NCBI GenBank assembly: GCA_035048495.1
Contig: CM068545.1
Location: forward strand, 38,516,225-38,580,224
Length of the DNA: 64,000 nucleotides
Direction of reading: 5' to 3'
Origin: Euptelea pleiosperma
Taxonomy: Eukaryota > Streptophyta > Magnoliopsida > Ranunculales > Eupteleaceae
Made by a program: the position numbers and the translations under genes. Shown here in pieces: positions 34,701 through 46,700 of the stretch (position 1 is the first letter of the stretch; every line of letters begins with the position of its first letter). The notes under the pieces are model-generated. The model was not told where the DNA came from. It did not search any database and saw only the letters and a program-made list of their open reading frames with translations.

Positions 34701-37700
34701 CAAGAGTTAGTTAACAAACTTCAGCTGAAAGCCTAATAACATCCTCAACCGTACAAGGTGACCAAGGTAAATGACAGTTCCATCCCAATAACAGCTAGAA
34801 GTCTTGTTAACTTTACTCTGGGAAATTATTCAAATTCAATACAGTGTGATATACGTGGTATTAAGAAACGAAAATGTGTACAAGGAAGAGTTGATGGGCG
34901 AATTTGATGAAATGGATGCGTCAAATTGTATTATTGACGCGAACTGAACCATGGAGGCGAAGGTGACAGTTGAGGTGAAATCCTTCAGTTTCTCGCTTAT
35001 TAACAAAAGGGGGAGATCCTTCATTCGCATTAGGGAAGAAGGTAGAAGGTGGGTGGAAGAAGCAGATGTTCCGGTTGAGTCTGGACACTGGTTGGTGTCA
35101 CCGTTGAAGGAGGCCATTACTACTCCGCCATCAAATTGTATCTGGAGGAAGTCAGTGCTTCAAGGTAGGACGTTTATCGCTGAAGTAAAGAGGAACGGCA
35201 ACGGCAAATTCGTCCAGTTAGCTGAGTTCACCTCCAAAAACAGGAATCTAGTCTTCTGTTTTCCAGAAGGGGTTCATGGAGCTGGGTGGTCTTCGGTGGT
35301 GGATACTATTTCGTCTATCCTATCCAAGAACGCTGGTAAATCAAACAACCTGAAGATAGCCCCGGTAGAGGGTAGAAGGGAAAGGCACCCCCAGATAAAG
35401 GAGCAGAAGGACCCTTGGGTTTCTTCCCTCTCTTCATCACCCATTGTAGCAAGCTCAGACAGTTGGTCAGAGGAGAGATGGCGTTACGCAATCATTTGTG
35501 AGTCCTCAGCCAAGGAATCAAACTGGGAGGACATAGCGGTGGCGCTGACATGGATTTCAGGAGCCTCCGACCTCTTCTACCTCATCCCTAGCGGTGATAA
35601 GAGAAGACTTATGTTTGTGGAAGACAGGGAGACATTGGATTTCTTATGTAATCTGGTTTCTATTCGGGTGGGCTATAACATCATCTACTTGTGTAGATGG
35701 TGGCCCTCGCTCAACTCCAACCCCGCGTACTGGTTCTCTTCTCCAGTGTGGGTCCTGGTACAAGGATTGCCTTTCCATCTCTGGAACAGAAAGACGTTTG
35801 AAGATATTGGAGGCAGGACGGGAGGATTGATGGATGTGGATGTCGCATCGTCAGCAGGAAAAGACTTCAGTGCCCTTCGATTAATGGTTGGAGGTACTGC
35901 GAAGGATATCCCTAGAACCGTCGTCGTGCAGGACAGTAACACTCTTATCTCCCTCAGCCTTGAGATTCTCTTCGACAGGACGCCGTCCGACAACTGGCCT
36001 CTTCCGTACAGGCAAAGGGAGGTCTCATGGGTGAGAAGAACTTTGAACCAATTGAGACCAGCTATGTGTCTTTGCAAGGACGACTATCGACAGAAGGCAG
36101 GGGCAATTGGAATTCGAGTTTTAAATCTCGAACCGACTTTCGTAGAGCTAAGTCGTCAGGCGGGACCAACCCCAAACCATACATGTGGAAGGCGGAGAAT
36201 ATAAAGAACAGGGAGTTTCGGTGTAGGAAAGGAAACAGGGAAGCAAAAAGATTTAAAATCAAGGCGGTGCAGATAGGTGGGTGTGGTAAGAACAGTAAAA
36301 AAAGGCATAATGGGTCGGGTTCGTCAGGTCGGAGGAGGGATCCACGCTTTAACGACTTAACTCCCAACCCTAAAACTTCTTCTTCTGCCTTTTCTCCTAA
36401 GAGACTTAGTTCTCTGCCCAGAGAACTTTCTTCATCACCCTCAACTGCAGAAACAGGTAGGCAGAAGACAAGCCAATGTAAGAGCAGCATGAGGAGAGAT
36501 CGTATCAAAGGTAAGGAAATCATCTCAGCTCCCCCTCCTCCTCCCTCATCTTATTCTGGGTTTTTTGAATTTCCGCCTATCCTGTCTGAGGGCAGTTCGC
36601 GGTTTGGGAATATGGAGATGGGATCTTGCAGTGCCCTTAGCCACAATAGGGCATTGGGGTATTCGGGAAGGAATCCAAGAAAGCGTGGCCAATCGAACCG
36701 ACAGTATCATAGAAAGGGATCCAGTAATGGGATCAGCGGTTTTTCTACGACAGAAAATTTTTTAGGGCCTTCAATGGCTAGCGATCTTGACAAGGTGGCA
36801 GAATCTCAGGGAGAGCCAGGTAAAAAATAGGAAGGGCTTAGGTTCTTACTTAATTCGTTTGGGAACAATGAGATTTCTCAGCCGATCGCCTCAATTAGTC
36901 CGTTGGAACCTGAACTGAACACTTGGTACAAACGGAATATTTTAAAACTTAGGGAATCATTGGGCTTAACTTTCAAAGGATACGAAAAAGAAGTTAAAGA
37001 TTTACTTTTGTCCATCATAGGAATTACCAAGGATCCTAGCAGGCTACCGAAGAAAAAGGGTTACAGCAAAGAGGGAAGGAGTTTGCGATGCCTTACGGAT
37101 AAGGTTACCAACTCAGATAGAGTTCATAACCATGCTGTTCCAGAAGAGACTGAACTGGAAGGTGGGACAGGGGAAGGAATCCCACTCAAAGAGAAACCTG
37201 GGGTTGAAGGCTCAGAAGTTAGGAGTGATTCAACGCACCTGGCCAAATCCTCCAAGGTCCCTCGAGAGATTCTACGCTTGGGGTGCCCCTTCAATTCAGG
37301 AAAAACCACGGTGTATAGGAGTAGACGTAGCGGGACGAAGCAAGTGGTTGATAAATGAAGCTTAATATAATGTCGTGGAACGTTAGGGGGTTGGGTAGCA
37401 AAGAGAGAAGGACTGTTGCCAAGAGCTTGTTCAAAAAGTGGGATGCTAAGGTTATCATTCTCCAAGAGTCAAAGTTGGAAAGGTGGAGATGAGGGATATC
37501 AAGGACATTTGTGGGATGAAGGACTTTGGGTGGCAGGATCTCCCAGCAGTAGGGACTTCTGGGGGTATTATTATTGTCTGGGATAGGAATTGTCTTGAAG
37601 TGGATGACGTTCTGATCGGAGCTTTCTCGGTCTCCATTAGATGTAGATGTGTGGGGGAGCAGCTATGGTGGATTCTTCCAGGGGTGTATGGCCCTTCGGA

Positions 37701-40700
37701 AAGTAGGGGCAGAGCCCAGTTTTGAGAAGAGTTGGAAGACATTGCTGGTCTATGGGACGATCCGTGGTGTATAGGAGGCGATTTTAACGTTGTCCGTTAC
37801 CCGTATGAGAAGAATGGTGGAGGGAGAATGACCAAAGGCATGAAGGATTTCGGGGACTTCATCAACAGGAATGCCCTCATGGAACTTCCTTTGGGAGGTG
37901 CCAAATACACGTGGACCAATAATCAAGCCTACCCTACTCTTTGTAAGCTGGACAGATTTCTCATTTCCCCAAGTTGGGACGATCACTTCCAGAATGCTTC
38001 CTTGGTTGCGATCCCAAGACCGGCGTCGGATCATTCTCCCTTGCTGCTAGATTGTGGGGGCTTTAGATCGAGGCCTTCTCCTTTTCGGTTTGAAAATGTG
38101 GTTAAGCAATCCCCAGTTTAAGGAGAAGGGGGGGGGGGGGAGTGGTGGAGGTCTTCTTCCTTTGAAGGAAAGGCAGGGGTGGTTTTCAGACGCAAGCTCA
38201 AAGCGCTAAAAGAGAATATCAAGATCTGGAACCGGGAGGTGTTTGGACGCATCAATCACAAGAAGGGCTTAGTGCTTGACAAGATAGCATTGATTGACAG
38301 GAAGGAGGAAGACACTAATCTCTCTATGGAAGAGCAATTGGAAAGAACTAATCTGAAGGGAGAGTACCAGCACTTAGTGCAGATGGAGGAGACGAGTTGG
38401 AGACAGAAATCCAGGGTTAGATGGCTCAAAGAGGGAGATCGTCACACGAAGTTCTTTCACAAGGTGGCCAATGCCAACAGGAGAAGAAACCACATTTCCC
38501 GTCTTAGTATCAAGGGAGTGACCAAGGAGGATGAAGAGAGTATTAGACAGGGAGTGGTGGGGTACTACTCTGAAATGTACACTGAGTCGGTTCCCTTTCG
38601 TCCCTCTTTGGAAGGGCTCCAGTTTGATCAAATTAGCACGAGGGACAGAGAAAGATTGGACAGATCCATTTCAGAGGAGGAGGTGGTGAATGTCCTTTCT
38701 ATTCTGGCCCACGATAAGGCTCCAGGTCCAGACGGCTTCTCCATATCCTTTTATAAACAATGTTGGGAGACCATTGGCGAAGACTTTATGAAGATGGTGG
38801 TGGAATTTCAGGAAGAGGGCTTCTTGGACTTCCCATCTAATAGTACCTTTATCGCTATGATTCTCAAGATTACCGGGGCTGAAAACATCTCAAATTATAG
38901 ACCCATAAGCTCGGTGGGAAGCACCTACAAAATTATTGCAAAGGTCCTTGCCTTGAGATTTAGAGAAGCCCTGTCCTCGGTGATCTCGCCTAATCAAGGA
39001 GCTTTTGTGAGAGGGCGTCAGATTCTAGATGGAGTCCTTATTGCTAATGAATGTATCGACTCAAGAATTAAGTCGGGACAACTGGGAATCGTTTGCAAGA
39101 TAGACAAGGAGAAGGCCTATGACCATGTCAGTTGGGGCTTTCTTGATTACCTCCTTGGAAGAATGGGGTTCGGGTCCAGATGGAGAAAGTGGATTTGGAA
39201 GTGCATATCGTCAGCATCCTTCTCTATCTTGGTGAATGGGTCTCTAGCGGGTTATTTTAAGAGCTCAAGAGGTCTGCGCCAAGGCGACCCTCTTTCCCCT
39301 TTTCTATTCATTGTGGTAGCAGAGGCTTTAGGCAGATTGATTTCTAAAGCAGTGTCCATAGGGGAGATGGACGGGTTTTGTGTGGCTCCGGGGGTGCCTA
39401 CCATCTCCCACCTCCAGTTTGCTGATGATATCCTCATTTTTCTTGCTCCGGAGAAGATTCAATTGAGATTTCTCAAAGGTATTCTTGGCTGTTTTGAGGT
39501 AGTCTCGGGCCTCTGGGTGAATCTTTCTAAAAGCAAACTGTTTGATGTGGGAGTGGTTGAAGACTTGGAAGGATTGGCGACTATTCTGAATTGTTGCATT
39601 GATAAATTCCCAACCACTTATCTAGGTCTCCCTTTGGGGGCAGCATATAGATCCAAGGATCTTTGGAGGCCAGTGGTTGATAGTTTTGAAACGAGACTCG
39701 CTTCATGGAAAGCCAGATACTTGTCTAAAGGGGGAAGGCTGGTGTTGATGAAAAGCTCTCTATCGAGCCTGCCAATATACTATATGTCCCTGTTTCTGAT
39801 TCCGAATAGTGTGCTTCTTACCTTAGACAAGATCATGAGAGATTTCCTGTGGGATGGGAATTCGGAATACCACAAGATCCATCTGGTGAGGTGGGACAAG
39901 GTGTGTATGCCCAACGGTATTGGCGAACTGGGCATTAAGCATCTCAAATCCATGAATCGTGCTCTCCTGGGCAAGTGGCTATGGAGATTTGGGGAGGAAA
40001 CGACAAGCCTCTGGAGAATGGTTATGGCTGGAAAATATGGAGTCTCTCCTTTTGGCTGGAAAAGTTTGGATGTTAGAAGCCCTTATGGTTGCAGTGTGTG
40101 GAGAGGGATCCTGAAGGTGTCTAGAGAATTCGACAAAGGGGTGCGCCTCAAGGTTGGAGCGGGTGATAGAATTGGCTTCTGGGAGGATATTTGGTGTGGA
40201 GATAAGCCACTAAAGGAAGACTATCCGGATTTGTACTCCATTTCAGAAAGAGAGGGGGTCTATTCTCGATTGTTATCAGACGGAAGGGGAGGGGGGGTGG
40301 AACTTGGGCCTCAGAAGAAACTTAAATGATTGGGAGATCGATCCGCTGGCTAGGCTGATCTCGAGACTGCAGGTTGTTCATCTTAATCCTTTGATGAAGG
40401 ATAGGAGAGTTTGGACCTGGACCAAAGGGGGTTCTTTCTCGGTGAAATCTTTTTATGAGGAGTTGCAAAGAACAGGAGGAGTTCCATTCCCTGTATCCTT
40501 GGTTTGGAAATCTAAGACTCCCTCTAAAGTAGCTTTCTTTGCTTGGGAAGCTATTGGAAAAGATCCTTACTGTGGATCACTTGATGGCAAGAGGGTTCAC
40601 TTTGGTGCATTATTGTTGGATGTGTAAAACTCATGGGGAATCAGTGGATCCCTTGCTTCTATGGCTACTAAAATTTGGAGAGCTTTCTTATTAGAGTTCG

Positions 40701-43700
40701 GGATGAGTTGGGCTATGCCGGCCTCTCTCACGGACCTCTTTTTCAGTTGGAATTCTAAAGCCTTCTCTACAAGAGGGAATGTTCTATGGAGGATGACTCC
40801 TCTTGCGATTTTTTGGAGTATTTGGAAGGAGAGGAACAAAAGGGTCTTTGAAGGAAAGCAATCGAACCTAAATTCTATAATCTTAAACATCAAGGGGATG
40901 TTGTTTATGTGGTCTAAGACGGTGTCAGAGTGCAGGGGTTTGTTCTTCAAAGACTTCGTCTTTAGATGGGAGAATATATGTACTCGGGAAGGAAATAGCT
41001 AGAGTATTGGTCTTCTTTTTGCTTTCTTGCCGGGGTCTTGTGGAGGTCACCTCGACCTTCCTTCCCCTGGTCGGTTGTATCTTTTGGCTTCAGCCTTTTA
41101 ATAGATCTTTTGCTTATCAAAAAAAAAATATAGTGTGATATATGTCCTACGAAAGTTAGTCATATTTTGCTCGACAGACTGTAGCTTTATGATCAGTGTG
41201 CACCATGATGGTAGAGCCAACACATATACCTTCATGTTCAATGGGAAGTGTGTCAAATTGAATCCAACATGAGATCGAGATTCAAAGAAAAAAGCTGAAA
41301 GGATTAAGTTCCCTAAACAGGCTAACCTATTGACTATACGGCAATTTGTGGATGAAAGTAGAGATCTAGGCATTATTTATGCTTTGGTTGAAAGGGCAAA
41401 AGAAGATAAGATGCCGATCTCAGAAGACAAGCTTGTTGAACCATTGTTGAGCTAGGACAAAGACATGTATCACCTCATGAAGAAAGTAGAGAAAAATCTT
41501 CAACTCCAACAATCGTGCCCTAAGCTACAAAAATCGAATTGTAAGAGGAACAATGGTACGACTCCGAGGAGACAAAATCAAAATCGCATAACCTTGAGGT
41601 CTAGTTCTTTTGAATCTCTGGGGATTGATGCAGGAGCATCTAGGCTTCGATGCATTCGCACTACAACAAATCAAACCTCTCAAGAGAAGAGGGGAACCTA
41701 CCAGAGGAGAATGAAGTAGGCTACTAGAAAGTCCATATTCAGCCCATCTGGAGGCCCATATATAGCACTCAACAGGCACATTATTTAGTCATTTCATTTC
41801 TATTTTAGTGTCCTAATCAATTCCTTAAATTAGAGGCCTAGATGGTTAGCTTCTAATTTTAGTTAGTTTACAATGCTAGTAGGACTAGAATTTAGAAAGT
41901 CTTTAAGAGTCAAGTCTAGTTGTCTTATTAAAAGGTTCCTATTTATAGAGTTTCCATTTAAGGAGATTCTATTTTTGGAGTTCCTAACTGGGAGGGGTAG
42001 TTGTTTAATTAGTAGTTACTAGGATTTAGAAACTTTAACTTATTAGTAGTTCTAATTTTAAATTAGAATGTTAAGTTATTTTAGAAGTTTGACTTGTTTT
42101 AGAAATTGGAAAGGAGGGAATTCATATACCTCTATAAATACATGTAACATCTCTTACTTTAATCAATTCAATGAAGAATTTATTTTATTGATCCGTTGCT
42201 GTAAACAGAGGTGAGACTTCTCTTATTATTTCTCGATTGGTGCGACTCCAATCAACTAAAAGTTCAAATCATGGTGAGACTCCATTAATCTGATCTCCAA
42301 GGACTGTGTGACTCAGTCCAGTTATCCATCCAATCTCCAAACCATCTGGTAAGTTGCTGATTCAGTTTCTATTCTATGCCCTAAATTTCAGACCCTTTTG
42401 CCATCTGTTTTAGAATAGTTTGACAGCCCGAATAAACCCAAATCGAACCCTCTATTGCTGTCCCTATTTTACCCAAACACACTAATAATATAGACTATCT
42501 ACACTTAATTACAGCTATTATCAATTGTTCTGAACTGTGCTACATCACATCCTGACCCAAGTAACAAGACGGCCATTTTCCTTTATTTAGATTGTGTCCA
42601 CACTTATCAACATGGATACATGTATCAGTACATCCAGACACATTCCCAGATACATTCAGCAGTGTCAACCTTTATTTTAATGAATTTTTCTAGAAAGTAA
42701 AATGATATCAAAAAAAGGGCTGATGTGTTCAATCTTCCATAAACTATTAACACAATTAAAGATATTTGATAGTCTAATCCCCTTCTTGATGTACTTATAT
42801 TTATTAAGTTATTGAATAGCTCAATGAAGTATTGAAATTTCTTTTATTTTTTAAGTATTTCTTTCCTTTTTTGTTAAGAAAAGCCTTCTAAATGTAACTC
42901 ATATATTATATTATGACACCTGCGTACGGACGTGTGTACATTTCCGGCTTCTCAAAAGCACCATATCAGACACCTCATACATTTGTCAGACACCTATACA
43001 CGCTCGTGCTATTGTGACATAGATATCCACCGTGCATGCGTGTCTCTGTGTGTCTGCATCACACTAATTTAATACCCAAAACTAAAAGCAATGCAAGGAA
43101 CTTACTTTGAATAAGACTGCTGCATGCAATCGCTCTCTCAAGCAGTAAATCTGAGCAGCATCAAGTGCCGTTGACTCGAACGTAATCCACCGATCACAAA
43201 CAACCGATACAGTATTATCAGGGGAGGACATGATTCGATCTCCTTGTTGTCCAGTAGATGCTGTATGCATCTCCGTTCCATCTTCATCACTTCCAGACAC
43301 ATCATCATCTTCATCACTCTCCTCATCCTCATTATCCTTTGCAGGAGCAACAACCATCTCCGTCGCAAGCAACAGTAAGGGGTACGGCCCCACAACGGTA
43401 CAGTTCCTTATGTGCATACCTCCATCCCCACGGGTTATCTCATCATAAATGATCAGTGAACGACTGTTAGATTTATTAAACGATAATTTAAAATTAGAGG
43501 AATGAGGGTGTAAGCGAACTTTAGCACCACTAGCAGTCTCCACCACAGTTCTTTGTCCACTTTTATGAGGTGGAAGCAATTTTCCCACCATAGGATACAA
43601 CCCCGCCACAAGGACTGCATGAAGGATGCCTGGGTCCCGTGCATTCAAGCTACAATTAGATAGGTCGTCTGAGATAAACCCATTCTGGATCAGCTCATTT

Positions 43701-46700
43701 TGGAGCTGCTTACGCATGCCAAACAACATGTTCATGGTGCTTGAAGAGAGAAAATACTGAGAACAGAACCGTGCTTCTTGACCCTTATCCTTTGCACGTT
43801 TCCAGCACTCAAATGCTGCAATGACAATTAGCTGATCACTGTGCCCACCATAAATTGAAGCAAGCTCAGCTTTGGCCGTCGCGGCTCTCTTCTTATCTTC
43901 TGGGGCCATGGGCAGAATAAAGGGATCTCTATAGTCTGAAGCACATGCTAGAGTCAAAGCTGGGTCGAGGCAGTTCATCAATATGGCAAAGAAAAGCATC
44001 TTGCTTGTTGATGGATGCACTGGTAGAGCACCCAGTTTTTCACCAAGTTCAGTAAGCTTCTCATCAGGTGTCAAGGCTCCAATTTCCTGAAGAACCATAA
44101 TCGCATTGCGTATGGTTTCAAAAACTGGAGGATCCAAAGTCTTCTGTAAGAAATCTACTATTTTGCAATTTGGATGAAGCAACTTCACCTGTCAATCAGA
44201 AAAGATCAAATAAGCAACGGAATGCCACTGGAAAGTTTTCCTAACATTTACAAAAGTCACACCATGTTCTGCTATTTTGAACAAAAAATTTATATGATAG
44301 TCTTATTCTTTAGAAATTAATTACATAGGTTTCAAGAAATTGAATTTTTCTATAATGAAAACCTTACAAAATTATTTGTGATTTTCATGAGATTTTAAAT
44401 TATAACCTAATAAGTAATAAATGAAATTATCAACATCAACATCATCTATGCCTTATCTGTTCGATTTCTGCATTAAGATATTTCGCCGTTCAACTCGATC
44501 TAATTATTTTATTTTTAAATAAATACTTACTTTTTAAGTACACTACTTTTCTATTCAATGCCCAATGTATTTTCCCATGACCGCTGAAAACTAGCGGAGA
44601 TTAAGAGGAAAAAAGGATTCAATACATACCTGCAAGCAGAGTTCCTCAATTGGCATCCGCTTGATTTCGGGAACTTGGAACTCTGGCAGAGATGCAGCTC
44701 GAGTTTTTGAATAAAGATGGTAACAAATTCCTGGCTGGCACCGTCCTGCACGTCCCTCTCGCTGCTTTGCACTAGCTTTTGAAACCCAAGAGGAATGGAG
44801 CGTCGATACATTATTATAAGGATCATAACTTTTCTCTTTCATACGACCACTGTCTATAACATAAACAACATCATCTATGGTAACTGCGGTCTCGGCAATG
44901 TTTGTTGAAAGAATGATTTTACGGGAACCACGAGGTGGGCGTCTAAAAACCTTTTTCTGTTCAACAGACGGAACCATAGAATGAAGAGATATTATCACAA
45001 ACTTCGAAGTATCTCTGAAAAACGGGGAAGCAAGTAATCTCTCTCGGGTTTTATTTATATCATCCCATCCTGAAAGGAAAACAAGGATGGCTCCTTCTTT
45101 GGAATCAACACATATTTTCCTTAGCAAACGCTCTATCAGAATAATATCAATATGTTCTGGATTGACACTCGCTAGATATTTCTCGAGTAGCTCCTGTTCT
45201 TCTGCCGACTTGGAAACAGCAGTCTCAATATGGTGTTTGATAATTTCAGATACTTCCTCCTGGTGTTCTTGTTGAGCCCACTCCAATGCTGTTGTTCCAT
45301 CCTTGGCGTGTAGATGGGAATCCGCACCAAGTGAGAGGAGCATGCATACATCACCAACTCTACCTTTTCCAGCAAACACCATCAATGGCGATGCTCCAGT
45401 CAACGAATGCTGGTAATTAAATATTTTTGGGGTCGCTTCGGAAGAAACTAGTTCTAGGAGGGGATCAAACTCATCACTTGACCATGCCAAGTTAATAGCT
45501 TCATCCAGAGCAGCTTTATAATCCTCTGTTAACTCAGGATCTTGCACTGTGTCACTCAACGAAGCAGAATCAAGATGATCACCCTCTGTCGATTTCAGGA
45601 TAGAAAGAACATCGTCCAAAAAGAAAGTCTTGACCTAAAGCAAGAAAGATACAAAATTACAACAGACAATAAATCAACTACGAAAAAAAATGAATTGATA
45701 CCTCAGAACCTCATAGGAAAAGTTTTTACAGGATAAGTAAAACCAGGGACCCGGATAATTGGGCAGCCACCAAAATATTGTGAAAACCGTTCGGCATCAA
45801 TAGTAGCACTCATAAGTATCTGTTTGCTTGAAGAAATGGCAGGAAGGGTCATCAATTAATAATAGATATGTTAAAGAGTATTAAGATTTAACTGTTGAAG
45901 AAAGGAACAGGAACATCACTACAAAGCTATAAATAGAACATAAGGATATATACTGACCAGACGCAGATGAGGATATGAAGGGAGCATGTCTCTGCAGAGA
46001 AGTGACAACAGTCAGAAAAGATAATATTTGAACCTATGATACCATGGTTACTTAAAATGGGTGCCGTAAATGTGTCGTATCTGTATCAGATACTTCCATT
46101 TTAAGTGTAAATATCATAGGAAAAGATGTAACAAGCCATACCTCACACTTTTTGTCGTGTGGAAGCACGATTTTTGCTACTCACCACTCCCATCTGGGCC
46201 CACTGACCGCATGGATGTTTAGCCCACCCCTTAGTGGATATACAAACCAAAAATCACCCTGATTGGTAATCTCTTTAGTACTTTTTAAGGCCTGATTATA
46301 GCCGTTGGATTCAACCATTATTTTTTAGTACTAAAACAGACGGCTAAAAATCAACAAAACAAGCTGATTTTTGGTATGACTGTCTACTAAGGGGTGGGCT
46401 AACATGCGGTCAGTGGGCCCAGATGGCAGCGGTGAGTAACAAAAATCGTGCTTCCGCACGCCAAAAAGCGTGAGGTATATAGCTTATGACATTTTAAGAA
46501 TGCTCATTTCTTCTTCTTTTCCTTTTAAATAACATATGCTCTATATCTTATTTAAAGGGAAGTAAAACAAGAGGCTCTGATGACCAAAAAAACATAAAAG
46601 CCCAGAGAAAAATAAAATCACAAGATGCATATTTGAAAACAGACTTCCAGATTTAGCACTGTAATTTTCTTATCAAAATCCAGGTCGATTCGATCATCCA

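Larger units (their letters stand above)
34857..41127 (+). mobile_element. Full-length-type L1 LINE with 18-bp target-site duplication
   Basis: ATACAGTGTGATATACGT (34839-34856) and ATATAGTGTGATATATGT (41128-41145) flank the element, differing at two C/T positions. The left copy also carries the gypsy protease frame into the insertion point. The element ends TTATCA plus A-tail. It carries ORF1 (34951-37358) and ORF2 (37355-about 41001), with an endonuclease, reverse transcriptase and C-terminal zinc ribbon. Frame breaks in ORF1 (near 36070 and 36840) and in ORF2 (near 37479, 37723, 38100-38140 and 40300) mean it is no longer active. The two target-site copies differ slightly, so the insertion is older than the Athila-like one. 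Confidence 0.93.
33385..42350 (+). mobile_element. Decayed Ty3/gypsy retrotransposon relic split by a full L1
   Basis: The segment GCATCTAGGCTTCGATGCAT (33389 on) and the following 200 bases recur at 41638-41850, consistent with remnants of two LTRs; the right copy runs on to about 42350. Between them, gag is readable in broken frames at 33800-34260 ([42 protein letters not shown]). A CCHC-like knuckle lies at 34408-34458 ([14 protein letters not shown]). A protease segment with [10 protein letters not shown] appears at 34670-34700, with the frame continuing through [15 protein letters not shown] to 34850. After the L1, sequence like that following the protease resumes at 41146 ([10 protein letters not shown]). 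Stops and frameshifts are frequent. Most of RT, RNase H and integrase is missing, so the relic was deleted as well as interrupted. Confidence 0.75.

Noticed and set aside
30060..40330. Reverse transcriptase ORFs as host genes
   Set aside because: They sit within L1 elements defined by target-site duplications and A-tails.
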